A stretch of DNA of 64,000 nt from Streptomyces melanogenes (GCF_014649795.1 NZ_BMTS01000001.1:620001-684000); one strand, 5' to 3'; counted from the stretch's first letter, positions 1 through 8,194 are shown. Numbers and translations: made by a program. Notes: generated from the letters alone by a model not told the origin.

Positions 1-93
1 CAGGGGGTGGCCGCCGTGCGCCCCATCCGCGACGAGATCAGGGTGCTGGTGGAGGGCCTGATCGCCGAGATCGCGCCGGGGTCCACGGCCTGA
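1..93 (+). CDS. C-terminal end of a probable low-molecular-weight phosphatase / ArsC-like protein (partial)
   Basis: Only the last 30 codons lie in the window, reading in frame from base 1 to a TGA at 91-93. The tail, VRPIRDEIRVLVEGLIAEI, is an amphipathic helix. It resembles the C-terminal helix of actinobacterial low-molecular-weight protein-tyrosine-phosphatase and thioredoxin-dependent arsenate reductase proteins, which often end in a V-R-x-I-R-D-E-I pattern. The catalytic Cys loop would lie outside the window, so the family call is an inference from the tail only. The gene ends at a strong hairpin. Confidence 0.45.
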   Translation, partial: QGVAAVRPIRDEIRVLVEGLIAEIAPGSTA

Positions 94-102
94 GAGCCGA
101 AG

Positions 103-129
103 AACGGCCGTGTGCGGCACACGGCCGTT
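103..129. terminator. Bidirectional hairpin terminator
   Basis: AACGGCCGTGTG is followed by a 3-base loop (CGG) and its exact reverse complement, a perfect 12-bp stem. It sits between the stop of the rightward partial gene (93) and the stop of the leftward synthetase gene (157), so it can serve both. There is no clear T-tract, as is usual in Streptomyces. Confidence 0.75.
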
Positions 130-156
130 CCCGGTGTGACGAACAGGCGGCAGGCC

Positions 157-1770
157 TCAGTCCTCGGAGTCCGCGAACGCCACCCGCATGCTCCGCTTCA
201 GTGCCTTCCCCGTGACCCCCACGTGTTCGTCGGCGCCCTTGACGAGGACCCTCTCGACGGGCGGCCAGCTCCGCTCCGCCAGCAGGGCGTTGATACGTAA
301 CTGAAGGTCCGCCAACTCCGCCTCGGAGGACGGAACATCGATGGTCAGGACCGGCACCTGGCTGTCGCCGTCACCGCTCTCCACCCCGACGATCGAGCAG
401 TCGACGAGGTCGGGGAAGTGGCGCAGTATCAGCTCCTCGGTCTGCGCGCTGTAGAGGACGCCGTTGACGGTGGTGATCCGGTCCGTCGTCCGGTCCACGT
501 GGTAGTAGAGGCCGTCGTCGCTGCGGTAGGCGAGGTCGCCCGTGAGCCAGTACCCCTGGATCCGGTTCTTCTCGCTGAGCAGACTGTTGTTCCAGTAACC
601 ACCCGTGATCGTGGGCGACTTGAGGGCGAGGCGGCCCACCGTGCCGTTCGCCACGGGCTCGTCGTCGGCGTCGAAGATCTCGACCTCCACCCAGCCGAAC
701 GGGCGGCCGATGCACCGCTGGTAGCGGTCGCTCGTGGGGGTGTGCACCGTACGGAACATGGCGAAGCCGAACTCGGACGAGCCGAAGTTGTCGATGAACA
801 GCGAACCGGGCTGGGGGTTCCCGTCCCGGTCGACGTGGTTGCCGCGCGCCACCAGCTTGCGTATGTGCCGCTCGTGGTTGGCGTCGCCGGTCGACATCCA
901 GCGGGCGACCGAGGACAGGTCGTACGCGTCCAGGTCGACGCGGCACAGGTCGACGAAGGTCTTCGGGAAGCCCGCGACCAGGTGCGGCCGGAACTCCTGG
1001 ACGGCGAGGGCGATGTCCTCGGGGGCCCGGCGGGTCGCGAGGAGCGTGGTGGCGCGGCGGGCGACCGCCGACATCAGCACGGAGATCGCGGAGGCGTGGC
1101 TCTGCGGCAGGGCGGACAGGATGCGCGTGCCGAGGTCGGCCCCGATCTGCTGCTTGACCCCGAAGAAGAACCCCTTGTGGTTGAACTGCACGGCCTTGGG
1201 GATGCCCGTGGTCCCGGAGGTGTGCGCGATCAGCACCGGGTCGTCGTCCTCGTGCGTGAAGAGCTTGAAGGCGCCCTGACCGTACGGCTCCTCGGTGTAG
1301 TACGTGATCGGCAGCCGGTCCTCGGCGAGCCGCCCGGGGTCGGAGACCACGGCGGCCGCCCCGACGTGCTCGATGAACCCGGCCGCGATCTCCGGGGGCA
1401 GCGAGCTGTTCACGAACACCGGGATCGCGCCGATCTTCGTCAGTGCGATGTAGTGCAGGAGGTAGCGCACGCTCTCCGTGACGAAGACCGCCACCGGGTC
1501 CTTGGGGCGGATGCCGTCGGCGTAGTACCCGGCGGCCACCCGGTCGGTGAGCTCGTCGAGCGCCGACAGCGAGAGTCTCTCGTGCACGGCCCCGGTGGGA
1601 GCGCGATAGGGCTGATCGAGCTCGATCACGGCCTCGGTCGTCTCGCTCGCCGCCGCTGCCGCCAGCCGGAAGAAGTTGCCGGCGCCGAGCCCTTCGGTCT
1701 CGATCAGGCCGAGCGGATCCGCTCCCTGCGGGGCGTGGGTGCGGGTGGCGTCCGTACGGTCGGTCGTCAT
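157..1770 (-). CDS. Class I adenylate-forming enzyme (acyl-CoA synthetase / AMP-dependent ligase)
   Basis: This 537-residue protein carries all core motifs of the ANL superfamily. The P-loop-like HTSGTTGIPKAV lies in the middle, followed by NFGSSEFG, YWLTGDLAYR with the ribose-binding Asp, the hinge DRTTDRI and the C-terminal lysine motif TGKALKR. Such enzymes activate a carboxylate as acyl-AMP and usually pass it to CoA; the substrate cannot be read from the sequence. The ATG at 1770 overlaps the stop of the upstream thioesterase gene as ATGA, so the two are translationally coupled and it is the last gene of a three-gene leftward operon. The same frame stays open further upstream, but that stretch is antisense-like and overlaps the thioesterase gene. 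Its role is probably activation of a substrate made or released by the other two enzymes. Confidence 0.85.
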   Translation of the reverse strand: MTTDRTDATRTHAPQGADPLGLIETEGLGAGNFFRLAAAAASETTEAVIELDQPYRAPTGAVHERLSLSALDELTDRVAAGYYADGIRPKDPVAVFVTESVRYLLHYIALTKIGAIPVFVNSSLPPEIAAGFIEHVGAAAVVSDPGRLAEDRLPITYYTEEPYGQGAFKLFTHEDDDPVLIAHTSGTTGIPKAVQFNHKGFFFGVKQQIGADLGTRILSALPQSHASAISVLMSAVARRATTLLATRRAPEDIALAVQEFRPHLVAGFPKTFVDLCRVDLDAYDLSSVARWMSTGDANHERHIRKLVARGNHVDRDGNPQPGSLFIDNFGSSEFGFAMFRTVHTPTSDRYQRCIGRPFGWVEVEIFDADDEPVANGTVGRLALKSPTITGGYWNNSLLSEKNRIQGYWLTGDLAYRSDDGLYYHVDRTTDRITTVNGVLYSAQTEELILRHFPDLVDCSIVGVESGDGDSQVPVLTIDVPSSEAELADLQLRINALLAERSWPPVERVLVKGADEHVGVTGKALKRSMRVAFADSED

Positions 1771-2207
1771 GTGTAACGCTCCATCGCTGTGCGGATGTCC
1801 TGGGGAATGGGGATCGGGCCGTGTCCGTCGAGCGACGTGGTCACCAGCACCGCGCGGATCCGGGCGCGCACGTCCTGCCCCGGCGACCCGGCGCACTCGT
1901 AGCGCAGCTCGAACGACGACTTCCCGATGCGTTCGACGCTGAGCGTGATGTCCAGCGCGTCGCCGAGCCGGCTCGGCGCGAGGAAGTCGCATTCGAGACG
2001 GACGGTGGGAATGCCGATCCGGCGGTCGGCGAACAGTCCGGCATAGCCGACGTCCAGGCCCGTCTCGAACCAGTCCTGGAGGACCTCGTTGACGAGCAGC
2101 AGATACTGCGGGTAGAAGACGATTCCCGCCGGGTCGCAGTGATGGAAGAAGACGCGCTTGCGCTGGGTGAAGCCGGTCGGGCCGGGTTCAGGCGGAGGCA
2201 GGGTCAC
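1767..2207 (-). CDS. 4-hydroxybenzoyl-CoA thioesterase-like hotdog protein
   Basis: The 146-residue protein has the single-hotdog size of the 4HBT family. It carries the signature HHCDPAGIVFYPQYL near residues 22-36, which holds the catalytic Asp that hydrolyses an acyl- or aroyl-CoA thioester. Translation starts at GTG 2207 with AAGGGG six bases upstream. The start overlaps the end of the upstream CoA ligase gene by 20 bases, and its stop overlaps the start of the downstream synthetase. A ligase, a thioesterase and a second ligase in one transcript suggest aromatic acid activation with hydrolytic release or editing. The exact substrate is unknown. Confidence 0.85.
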   Translation of the reverse strand: MTLPPPEPGPTGFTQRKRVFFHHCDPAGIVFYPQYLLLVNEVLQDWFETGLDVGYAGLFADRRIGIPTVRLECDFLAPSRLGDALDITLSVERIGKSSFELRYECAGSPGQDVRARIRAVLVTTSLDGHGPIPIPQDIRTAMERYT

Positions 2208-3957
2208 CGGTCACCCCTTCCAGCTCGGCCGACGGGTCGGAGCCGCCCGCTCCGCGCAGCCGGAAGCGCTGGACCTTCCCGGTGCCGGCCCGGGGGAGCG
2301 CGTCGCAGAAGGCGATGACGCGCGGATACTTGTAGGGCGCCATCTCCCTCTTGGCGAACTGCTGGAGTTCCAGGACCAGTTCGGGGGAGGGGAGATACCC
2401 CGCCGCGAGCACGACATGGGCCTGCACCACCGCGCCGCGCTCGTCGTCGGGGGCGGCGACCGCCGCGCACTCCCGCACGGCCGGATGGGTCAGGAGCGTG
2501 CCTTCGACCTCGACGGGCGAGATGTTGTACCCGGCCGACACGATCATGTCGTCCAGCCGCGCGTGGTAGTGGAGGTACCCGTCCTTGTCGGCCCAGCAGG
2601 CGTCCCCGGTGAGGTTCCAGCCGTTGCGTACGTAGTCCACCTGGCGGTCGTCGTCGAGATAGCGGCAGCCCGTGGGCCCCTTGACGGCCAGCGCTCCGAC
2701 CTCGCCGTACGGCAGGGGGCGGCCCGCGTCGTCGACGATCGCGGCGAGGTAGCCGGGCACCGGGCGCCCGAGCGCGCCGGGCCGGGTCTCGGCCTCGTCG
2801 CCGCGCATCGCGATGAAGATGTGCAGCATCTCGGTGGAGCCCAGCCCGTCGATCAGGTCGTGGCCCGTGCGCTGCTTCCACATCTTCCGCGTGACCGGCG
2901 GCAGCGGCTCGCCCGCCGAGACGCACTCGCGCAGCGAGGACAGGCCGTACGGGGCCGGGTCCATGCACATGGCGCGGTACGCGGTGGGGCCGCTGAAGCA
3001 GACCGTGGCGCGGAACTCGTCGATGGCGCGGGCCAGTTGCTCCGGCGAGGCACGGTCGAGCAGCACGACGGAGGCGCCGATGTGCAGGGGGAAGAGCAGC
3101 AGCCCGCCGAGGCCGTACGTGAACGCCAGCGAGGGGGTGCCGATGAACCGGTCGTCGCTCGTGGCCCGCAGCACGTGCTGGGGGAAGGAGCGGCACACCG
3201 CCATCACATCGCGATGGGAGTGGACGGTCGCCTTCGGCATCCCCGTGGTGCCGGAGGTGAAGGCGATCAGACAGGGGTCGGTCGCGGCCGTGTCGCCGGG
3301 TGGGAACCAGTCGGAGTGGTCGGCCATGGCCGCTTCGAGGTCCGTGCCCGGGTCCTCCTTCGCGTCCCAGTCGCCGCGCGCCTCGTCGAGGAAGTACATC
3401 GTCCGCAGCGGGCTCCCGTCGGCCTGCGCCGCCTCCAGCTCGGCGCGGAGAGCGGACTCGCACAGGGCGTGGGTGATGCGCGCCTTGTCGATCACGTACG
3501 CGAGCTCCTTGGCCCGCAGCAGCGGCATCGTGGCCACCACCACACCGCCCGCCCGCACCACCGCGAGCCAGATCGCCACCAGCATCGGGGTGTTGGCGCC
3601 CCGGAGCAGCACCCGGTTGCCGGGCACCAGGCCCATGTCCTCGGTGAGCACGTGCGCGATGCGGGAGACGGTGGCGAGCAGTTCCGCGTACGTCCAGCGC
3701 ACCCCGTGCGGCGAGAGGACGGCGAGCCGGCCCGCGCGGTCCGCCGGGTCCGAGGGGCCGTCGAGGAGCTCGGTCGCGCAGTTCAGCCGGGGCGGAAAGC
3801 GGAGGGTGGGCAGGTCGAGCAGCATGTCCGGCTGGAGGGCGGCGGGCGGCAGGTGGTCCTGGACGAAGGTGTCGAGGTGCGCGGTGCCGACCTGCGGGTC
3901 CGCGGGAGGTGGGGCGGAGGACGGTAACGGGGAGCGAAAGGGGGATGGGGTGCTCAA
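2188..3957 (-). CDS. Benzoate / 2-aminobenzoate-type CoA ligase
   Basis: The 589-residue protein belongs to the ANL superfamily: AFTSGTTGMPKATVH, then GLGSTEML, NLTGDACWADKDGYLHYH, the hinge RLDDMIVSAGYN and the terminal AGTGKVQRF with the adenylation lysine. The N-terminal block (TAHLDTFVQDHLPP, then LRFPPRLNCATELLD) is typical of the actinobacterial benzoate/anthranilate-CoA ligase group. It probably activates an aromatic carboxylate as its CoA thioester in the cytoplasm. The frame is open back to 4176, but the extra N-terminus is Arg/Ser-rich and does not look like protein. I chose TTG 3957, which has AAGGGCAGG just upstream; this start is uncertain. It is the first gene of the three-gene operon. 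No matching aminobenzoyl-CoA monooxygenase/reductase is nearby. Confidence 0.82.
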   Translation of the reverse strand: MSTPSPFRSPLPSSAPPPADPQVGTAHLDTFVQDHLPPAALQPDMLLDLPTLRFPPRLNCATELLDGPSDPADRAGRLAVLSPHGVRWTYAELLATVSRIAHVLTEDMGLVPGNRVLLRGANTPMLVAIWLAVVRAGGVVVATMPLLRAKELAYVIDKARITHALCESALRAELEAAQADGSPLRTMYFLDEARGDWDAKEDPGTDLEAAMADHSDWFPPGDTAATDPCLIAFTSGTTGMPKATVHSHRDVMAVCRSFPQHVLRATSDDRFIGTPSLAFTYGLGGLLLFPLHIGASVVLLDRASPEQLARAIDEFRATVCFSGPTAYRAMCMDPAPYGLSSLRECVSAGEPLPPVTRKMWKQRTGHDLIDGLGSTEMLHIFIAMRGDEAETRPGALGRPVPGYLAAIVDDAGRPLPYGEVGALAVKGPTGCRYLDDDRQVDYVRNGWNLTGDACWADKDGYLHYHARLDDMIVSAGYNISPVEVEGTLLTHPAVRECAAVAAPDDERGAVVQAHVVLAAGYLPSPELVLELQQFAKREMAPYKYPRVIAFCDALPRAGTGKVQRFRLRGAGGSDPSAELEGVTGDPASA

Positions 3958-4197
3958 CTGCCTGCCCTTCAGTGTGACGTCCGGTCGGCGTGACTTCCGG
4001 TCGGCTGACGCCTTATTCAACGGCCGACGGCAGCGGGATTGCGTTGACGATGCGTGCACGGTGCTGGCCTGATCGTGCACGGGCGCGCGTACCTTCCCCT
4101 CGTGGCGCGGAGTTGCCGCTACGGGAGGAGTGGGGGGCAGGTGGTCGGGAGCGGGGGCATGTGCCGTCCCGGACACGCTAGAGCGCTGCGTACGCGA

Positions 4198-4226
4198 CGC
4201 GTAATCCCGCAGTTTAGGGATTGCAA
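4198..4226 (-). promoter_or_regulatory. Candidate promoter/operator of the CoA-ligase operon (AATCCC-N8-GGGATT)
   Basis: On the minus strand TTGCAA (4226-4221) and TACGCG (4203-4198) are 17 bases apart, a weak -35/-10 pair. The spacer contains the inverted repeat AATCCC-N8-GGGATT (4203-4222). A repressor bound there would block the promoter. The leader to the ligase start would be about 240 bases. The same ATCCC-N8-GGGAT shape recurs upstream of the precursor peptide gene at 19433-19450. Confidence 0.3.
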
Positions 4227-4398
4227 AATGACGCGGAGGGTGAGGCCCTGGGGAGGGGTCTCTGGCCGGAAGACGTCCCGGAGAGGTGAGTTGACCACGG
4301 TGGCGGGTTGGCCGGAACGGCGATCCGGACGGAACGTTGAGTCACTCGGGGCAGCCCGGGGTGCCCTGGAGTGCGCCCCCCTGGCGCCCGGAACGGCC

Positions 4399-4431
4399 GG
4401 GAGCCCGGTCGGCGCTGCCGTCCGGGCTCCC
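4399..4431 (-). terminator. Nested GC hairpin terminator after the GNAT gene
   Basis: GGGAGCCCGG and CCGGGCTCCC form a perfect 10-bp outer stem. The 13-base interior holds a second stem (CGGC/GCCG), so nearly the whole element pairs. It begins about 20 bases after the stop of the leftward acetyltransferase gene. Confidence 0.7.
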
Positions 4432-4450
4432 ATCCCTCTGATCCTGCTGC

Positions 4451-5011
4451 TCAGTTGGCCTTCTTGCCCGCCCGCCACTCCGGCGCGAGCACCGACCAGA
4501 TCTCCTCGTCGTGCCGCTTGCCCCGGTACAGATAGCTCTCGCGCAGCACGCCGTCCTTGGTCATCCCGAGCCGCCGGGCCACGGCGATGCTCGGCTCGTT
4601 CTCGCTGGAGACCCACCACTCGACGCGGTGGACGCCCCGCTCCTCTACCGCCCAGTCGATGATCACGCGCACGGCCCGGGTCACCAGGCCCCGGCCCACC
4701 GCCGACGGCTCCAGCCAGCACCCCGCCTCGGCGGTGCCCTGGGTGACGTCCAGCTTGCGCAGCAGGACCGCGCCGACCAGCGTGCCGTCCGTCCAGATGC
4801 CGTAGAGCCGGCCGGCGTCGGCCGCGGCCTTCTCCGCGTACGCCTGGAGGAACGCCCGGCTCGACTCCAGGTCGGCGACGACGTCCGGCAGACCGTTGTA
4901 CTGCCCGATGAACTCCCGCCCCCGGTCCACGTGGGCGAGGAACTCCTCGGCCTGCCACGGCTCGATCGGGCGCAGCTCAGCGCCGTCGTCGCCCAGCGAT
5001 ATCGCGTACAT
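4451..5011 (-). CDS. GNAT-family N-acetyltransferase (RimJ/RimL-like)
   Basis: This 186-residue protein has the RimJ/RimL-type layout of GNAT acetyltransferases. It shows the WLEPSAVGRGLVTRAV stretch with the acetyl-CoA pyrophosphate-binding Gly-Arg-Gly loop, the strand RVEWWVSSENEPSIAVA and the helix RRLGMTKDGVLRES. These enzymes move an acetyl group from acetyl-CoA to an amine, often a protein N-terminus or a small molecule; the acceptor is not evident. Start ATG 5011 has GGAGGG seven bases upstream. The longer open frame to 5188 has no coding character. It is monocistronic, between its own terminator and a divergent small gene. Confidence 0.85.
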   Translation of the reverse strand: MYAISLGDDGAELRPIEPWQAEEFLAHVDRGREFIGQYNGLPDVVADLESSRAFLQAYAEKAAADAGRLYGIWTDGTLVGAVLLRKLDVTQGTAEAGCWLEPSAVGRGLVTRAVRVIIDWAVEERGVHRVEWWVSSENEPSIAVARRLGMTKDGVLRESYLYRGKRHDEEIWSVLAPEWRAGKKAN

Positions 5012-5223
5012 CGTCACCCTCCACACGGTTGGAACCGGCGCCGGTGGCGCGGTGCCTATGGCGCGAAGGTGATCCTCGCAGGTCGGTGGGGGTGGCTTCC
5101 AGCGACTTCCTGACGCTGGGGGAGTCCGCCATATATCACTGTATGCCCGGAATGCGATCTCCGTACGCACATGCGAGCCTGGTGGCATTCATCCTCCAGG
5201 ATCCCTTGAAGGAGGCATTCGTC

Positions 5224-5394
5224 GTGGGCAAGAAGCAGACCCGGCAGAACCGCGGCGCCCGCACCGGCGGCCATGAGCGCAGTGCGACGGCGGAGACGAA
5301 GGAGCCGACCAGGTCGCCCGCACCGCAGGACATGACACGCCCGGCCCCGCAGGAGGTTTCCCGCAAGCAGCCACGGAAGTTCGGGCACAACTGA
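5224..5394 (+). CDS. Small basic hypothetical protein (56 residues)
   Basis: GTG 5224 is preceded by AAGGAGG at a good distance of eight bases, which is the main reason to call this gene. The product is hydrophilic and basic, with no membrane segment. It begins VGKKQTRQNRGARTGG and ends SRKQPRKFGHN, with a low-complexity Ala/Pro/Thr middle. It is divergent from the GNAT gene. I do not recognise the family; short basic cytoplasmic proteins of this kind are common in Streptomyces. A longer in-frame extension to 5029 has no supporting ribosome site. Confidence 0.6.
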   Translation: MGKKQTRQNRGARTGGHERSATAETKEPTRSPAPQDMTRPAPQEVSRKQPRKFGHN

Positions 5395-5508
5395 CCGATC
5401 GCGGGGGGAGGCGAGCCGACGACTGCCCCGCCGACGCGAGTTGACGGGGGAGCCAGTCGTGCGTCTAGGCTCACCTCCGCCAACAAACGATCATGTGGGG
5501 GGCCTGTC

Positions 5509-5931
5509 GTGGTGGACGACAACAAGAAGGTAGTGCGGGGCTTCTTCGAGGCGGTCAGCGACCGTCGGCTGGAGGACCTGTCCCGGTTCATGGCGCACGA
5601 CGTCGTGGACCACAACAAGATCATCCACGGTGAGGCCGACGAGCCGGGTGCCGCGTTCGAGGGACTGCGTCAGCAGCTCGCCGCGTTCGACCCGCTCACC
5701 GTCCGCGTCGACGAACTGATCGGCGAGGGGGACCGGGTGGTCGCCCGGGTCACCCAGCGCGGTGTCCATGGCGGGACGCACCCCCGGATGCCCGAGCCGA
5801 CCGGCCGGAGCTTCGACGTCGAGGCGATCTGGATCTTCACGCTGGCCGAGGGCAGGATCGCGGAGATCCGGGCGGTCAGCGACCGCCTCGGCTTCTTCCT
5901 GCAGCTCGGGTGGGACTGGCCGCAGGTCTAG
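5509..5931 (+). CDS. SnoaL-like / NTF2-fold ester cyclase-like protein
   Basis: The 140-residue protein follows the SnoaL-like polyketide cyclase and ester cyclase pattern: KKVVRGFFEAVSDRRLEDL at the start, MAHDVVDHN with a His/Asp pair around residues 30-36, and a C-terminal AIWIFTLAEGRIAEIRAV strand typical of the NTF2 cone fold. Members of this family often have no known substrate outside polyketide clusters, and no polyketide genes are nearby. Two consecutive GTG codons (5509, 5512) follow a G-rich site; either may be the start. It faces the nitrobindin gene. Confidence 0.8.
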   Translation: MVDDNKKVVRGFFEAVSDRRLEDLSRFMAHDVVDHNKIIHGEADEPGAAFEGLRQQLAAFDPLTVRVDELIGEGDRVVARVTQRGVHGGTHPRMPEPTGRSFDVEAIWIFTLAEGRIAEIRAVSDRLGFFLQLGWDWPQV

Positions 5932-5989
5932 GGCCTGCAGGGCCGTTGGGCTTACGGGCCCGGTGTCCGCGCCGCCGGGTGACGGGCGG

Positions 5990-6532
5990 CTACGCCTTGC
6001 GTCGCAGGCGTGCCGACAGGTGGTGCTGGAGGGGCTGGCCGACCGCCGCGAGGTCGTGGACGAAGGTGAGCGTGCCGTCGTCGGTGAGGGTGTACCGGCG
6101 GCGGGTGGCGTCGACCTCCTTGGCGGTGGGGGTGAGGGCCACTTGGTGGGTGGAGAGGTCGACGGTGTTCTCCCCCGCGTAGCCGACCGCGATCTCCGCG
6201 ATGCCGGTGGGCTGGGTGATCAGCGCCTCCACCCGGCCGTCGGGCTGCAGCCGCCACCAGCCGCTCTCCCGGGCGGAGGGGCGCAGGGGGGTGTCGTCGG
6301 CGCCGATCAGCCAGGCCCGGGCCTCGTACCGCAGGAAGGGGCGGCCGTCGTGGCTGAAGGTGACCTCCTGCGCGTAGCTGAAGTCCCCGCTGATCGTCGG
6401 GTACCCGCCCTGACCCCGGCCGTGCCAGGTGCCGAGGAGGCCGAGCACGGGCGCGAGCAGCTCGTGCGGTGCGGGGACGTCGTCGCTCCGCAGGCTGTCG
6501 GGGTACGGGTTGTCCAGTACGGGGTCGAACAC
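5990..6532 (-). CDS. Nitrobindin family heme-binding beta-barrel protein
   Basis: The 180-residue protein matches the nitrobindin/THAP4-like family (formerly DUF1794). It has the hallmark [15 protein letters not shown] near residues 34-48, a run of short beta strands, and a late His-containing stretch ([14 protein letters not shown]). Family members form a ten-stranded beta-barrel that binds ferric heme through a histidine and are thought to handle nitric oxide or peroxynitrite. Start ATG 6532. It is monocistronic, with the methyltransferase gene upstream on the same strand. Confidence 0.85.
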   Translation of the reverse strand: MFDPVLDNPYPDSLRSDDVPAPHELLAPVLGLLGTWHGRGQGGYPTISGDFSYAQEVTFSHDGRPFLRYEARAWLIGADDTPLRPSARESGWWRLQPDGRVEALITQPTGIAEIAVGYAGENTVDLSTHQVALTPTAKEVDATRRRYTLTDDGTLTFVHDLAAVGQPLQHHLSARLRRKA

Positions 6533-6630
6533 GGTGTGCGCTCCTGGGGTCGGGATCGGCGGGCGGGCCGGTACCGGTGCAGCCTAGGCGCTCCACGGGC
6601 AGCGCGGTGTTGAGGCTGTGGGCCGTCCGT

Positions 6631-6660
6631 GGCTGGGCGCGCGGCTCCCCGCGCCCCTAC
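6631..6660. repeat. Common Streptomyces intergenic hairpin repeat, acting as terminator
   Basis: Read on the minus strand, this 30-base stretch is of the GGGGCGCGGGGAGCCGCGCG type, ending in CCCAGCC. That matches a repeat I know from many Streptomyces intergenic regions. GGGCGCG (6635-6641) pairs with CGCGCCC (6650-6656). It overlaps the stop codon of the methyltransferase gene and probably terminates it. Confidence 0.55.
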
Positions 6661-7487
6661 CGGACTTCGGCGGTACGCGTCGCGGTGACCGCCACCGTCG
6701 TATAACGCATCGTGAAACCGCCGCCCACCGAGTCGATGGCGGCCCCGATGCCCTCCAGCACCTCGGCCAGTTTGTCCGGTGGGAGGCGGGTGAGGGCGCC
6801 GTGGGTGGGGATTTGGTCCAGCCATGCGTCCCGGGTGTAGGACCACTCCCAGTCGTAGCGCCACTCCTCCGGCTCGCTGAACGCACCGGTTCCGCGCATA
6901 CCGTCGACGGCCTTGGTGGACAACGTGCGGTACGCGTCGTCCAGGGGTTGTTTCGTCAGGGCATCGAGGTTGAACGGTGAGTTGGGCAGCACCCGCCGGT
7001 ACACCGCGGCGAAGGCCTCCGCCACCTCGGGAGGGAGCAGGAATACGTTCCAGAACGCCGCCAGCCGGCCGCCGTGCCGCAGCACTTGGGCGGCCTTGGT
7101 CGCTCCGGCCACCGGGTCCACCCAGTGCCAGGCCTGTCCGGCGACGACCGCGTCGAACTCCCGCCCGCCGGGATCCCACGCCTCGAACGTCGCCACCTCT
7201 GCCTCGACCCCGAGTCGGCGTGCCACATCGGCCATGCGCGCATCGGGCTCGACCCCGACCACTTCGCAGCCCGCCGCCTGGAGTTGCCGGGCGACGATGC
7301 CGGTGCCGCAGCCGACGTCGAGGATGCGGGCGCCCGGGGTGGCGATCCGGTTGACGAGGGCGTCGGGATAACGGGGCCGCGCCCGGTCGTAACGCTCGGC
7401 ATCGGAGCCGAACGACTTGGCTGCTTCTCGCAGTTGATGGGTGTCGATTTCAGGGGAACGCTGCCGCTCCGGCGGTAAAGTGGGCAT
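6657..7487 (-). CDS. Class I SAM-dependent methyltransferase
   Basis: The 276-residue protein has a UbiE/type-11-like Rossmann core. Motif I is ILDVGCGTGIVARQLQAAG with the glycine loop, followed by VVGVEPDARM and then FDAVVAGQAWHWVD, typical of small-molecule methyltransferases. The methyl acceptor is unknown. ATG 7487 lies inside the first of two operator-like palindromes and has no good ribosome site, so the mRNA may be leaderless, or the start may lie slightly downstream. It is divergent from a TetR regulator gene that very likely represses it. The long open frame to 8051 is antisense to that regulator and is not coding. Confidence 0.82.
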   Translation of the reverse strand: MPTLPPERQRSPEIDTHQLREAAKSFGSDAERYDRARPRYPDALVNRIATPGARILDVGCGTGIVARQLQAAGCEVVGVEPDARMADVARRLGVEAEVATFEAWDPGGREFDAVVAGQAWHWVDPVAGATKAAQVLRHGGRLAAFWNVFLLPPEVAEAFAAVYRRVLPNSPFNLDALTKQPLDDAYRTLSTKAVDGMRGTGAFSEPEEWRYDWEWSYTRDAWLDQIPTHGALTRLPPDKLAEVLEGIGAAIDSVGGGFTMRYTTVAVTATRTAEVR

Positions 7488-7515
7488 GCGCCCACTATGG
7501 TGGGCACGTGCCCAC
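7480..7515. promoter_or_regulatory. Tandem TetR operator between methyltransferase and regulator genes
   Basis: Two palindromes share the arms GTGGGC and GCCCAC: GTGGGC-ATGC-GCCCAC at 7480-7495 and the perfect 16-base GTGGGCACGTGCCCAC at 7500-7515. Their centres are exactly 20 bases apart, about two DNA turns, so two dimers could bind on one face. The first covers the ATG of the methyltransferase gene; the second lies about 40 bases before the TetR start. Confidence 0.7.
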
Positions 7516-7553
7516 TCGTCAACGGGCGGGCCCGGTGAGGGAGGGGTACGGGT

Positions 7554-8141
7554 ATGCCGACAGGCGTGGCCCTGCGAGACGTGCGCCGGCAACTGTTCGA
7601 TGCCGCCGAGCGCGTACTGCTCCGGGGCGGCCCGAACGCGCTGACCAGCAGGGCGGTCACGGAGGAGGCAGGCTGCGCGAAAGGGGTGCTGCACCGCCAC
7701 TTCACGGACTTCGACGCGTTCCTGGTCGAGCTCGTACGGGACCGGGTCGACGGAATCGCCCGCCAGTCCGACGCTCTGCGCGCGACCGCCGGTACCGGCA
7801 CCGTCGCGGATCACCTCGCCGAAGCACTGACGGCCACATTCGGTTCGGTCGCGGTGGCGATCATCGGGCTCGTCACCTTCCGAGGCGAACTGCGCACCCG
7901 GCTGCGCCGGACGACGCCACAGGGCGTCCCCGTACTGGCCGAGGCCACGTCCATGCTGGCCTCCTACCTCACAGCGGAACACGCCCTGGCCCGCATCGCG
8001 CCGGACGCCGACGTCGACACGCTCGCACTCACACTGATCGGGACCGGCCACCTGCTGTTCGCAGGCCGGGAGGGCGCCCCGCCCGAGCCGGAGGAGGTCC
8101 GCAGGGTGGTGACGTCGGTGATCGCCGCGGCCGTACCGTAG
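7554..8141 (+). CDS. TetR-family transcriptional regulator
   Basis: The 195-residue protein has an N-terminal TetR helix-turn-helix: LRDVRRQLFDAAERVLLRGG, then TSRAVTEEAGCAKGVLHRHF (about residues 30-50). A variable, mainly helical ligand-binding domain follows. ATG 7554 follows GAGGGG. The gene is divergent from the methyltransferase gene and shares the double palindrome at 7480-7515, so autorepression plus repression of the methyltransferase is the likely circuit. The inducer is unknown. Confidence 0.9.
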   Translation: MPTGVALRDVRRQLFDAAERVLLRGGPNALTSRAVTEEAGCAKGVLHRHFTDFDAFLVELVRDRVDGIARQSDALRATAGTGTVADHLAEALTATFGSVAVAIIGLVTFRGELRTRLRRTTPQGVPVLAEATSMLASYLTAEHALARIAPDADVDTLALTLIGTGHLLFAGREGAPPEPEEVRRVVTSVIAAAVP

Positions 8142-8175
8142 CCGTCACCCGCCCCAATACTCAGACCACTCGCCG

Positions 8176-8194
8176 GGGATCGGCCGCGGATCCC
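8176..8194. terminator. Short hairpin between convergent genes
   Basis: GGGATC and GATCCC form a 6-bp stem around a 7-base loop. The element lies between the stop of the TetR gene (8141) and the stop of the convergent hypothetical gene (8194). It is a weak but well-placed terminator. Confidence 0.4.

Larger units (their letters stand above)
3958..4450. other. 493-base intergenic region with operon leader, candidate operator and terminator
   Basis: No convincing gene is present. The left part is the leader and promoter area of the leftward CoA-ligase operon; a TTG/ATG-started extension of the ligase frame runs through it to 4176 but has atypical composition. A candidate promoter with an inverted repeat lies at 4198-4226, and a strong hairpin at 4399-4431 ends the GNAT gene. 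Bases between about 4230 and 4395 show nothing I can name. Confidence 0.6.

Noticed and set aside
2158..3927. A 589-codon rightward open frame opposite the CoA ligase gene
   Set aside because: Composition is Arg/Gly/Val-rich with no motif, and the minus strand clearly encodes the ligase.
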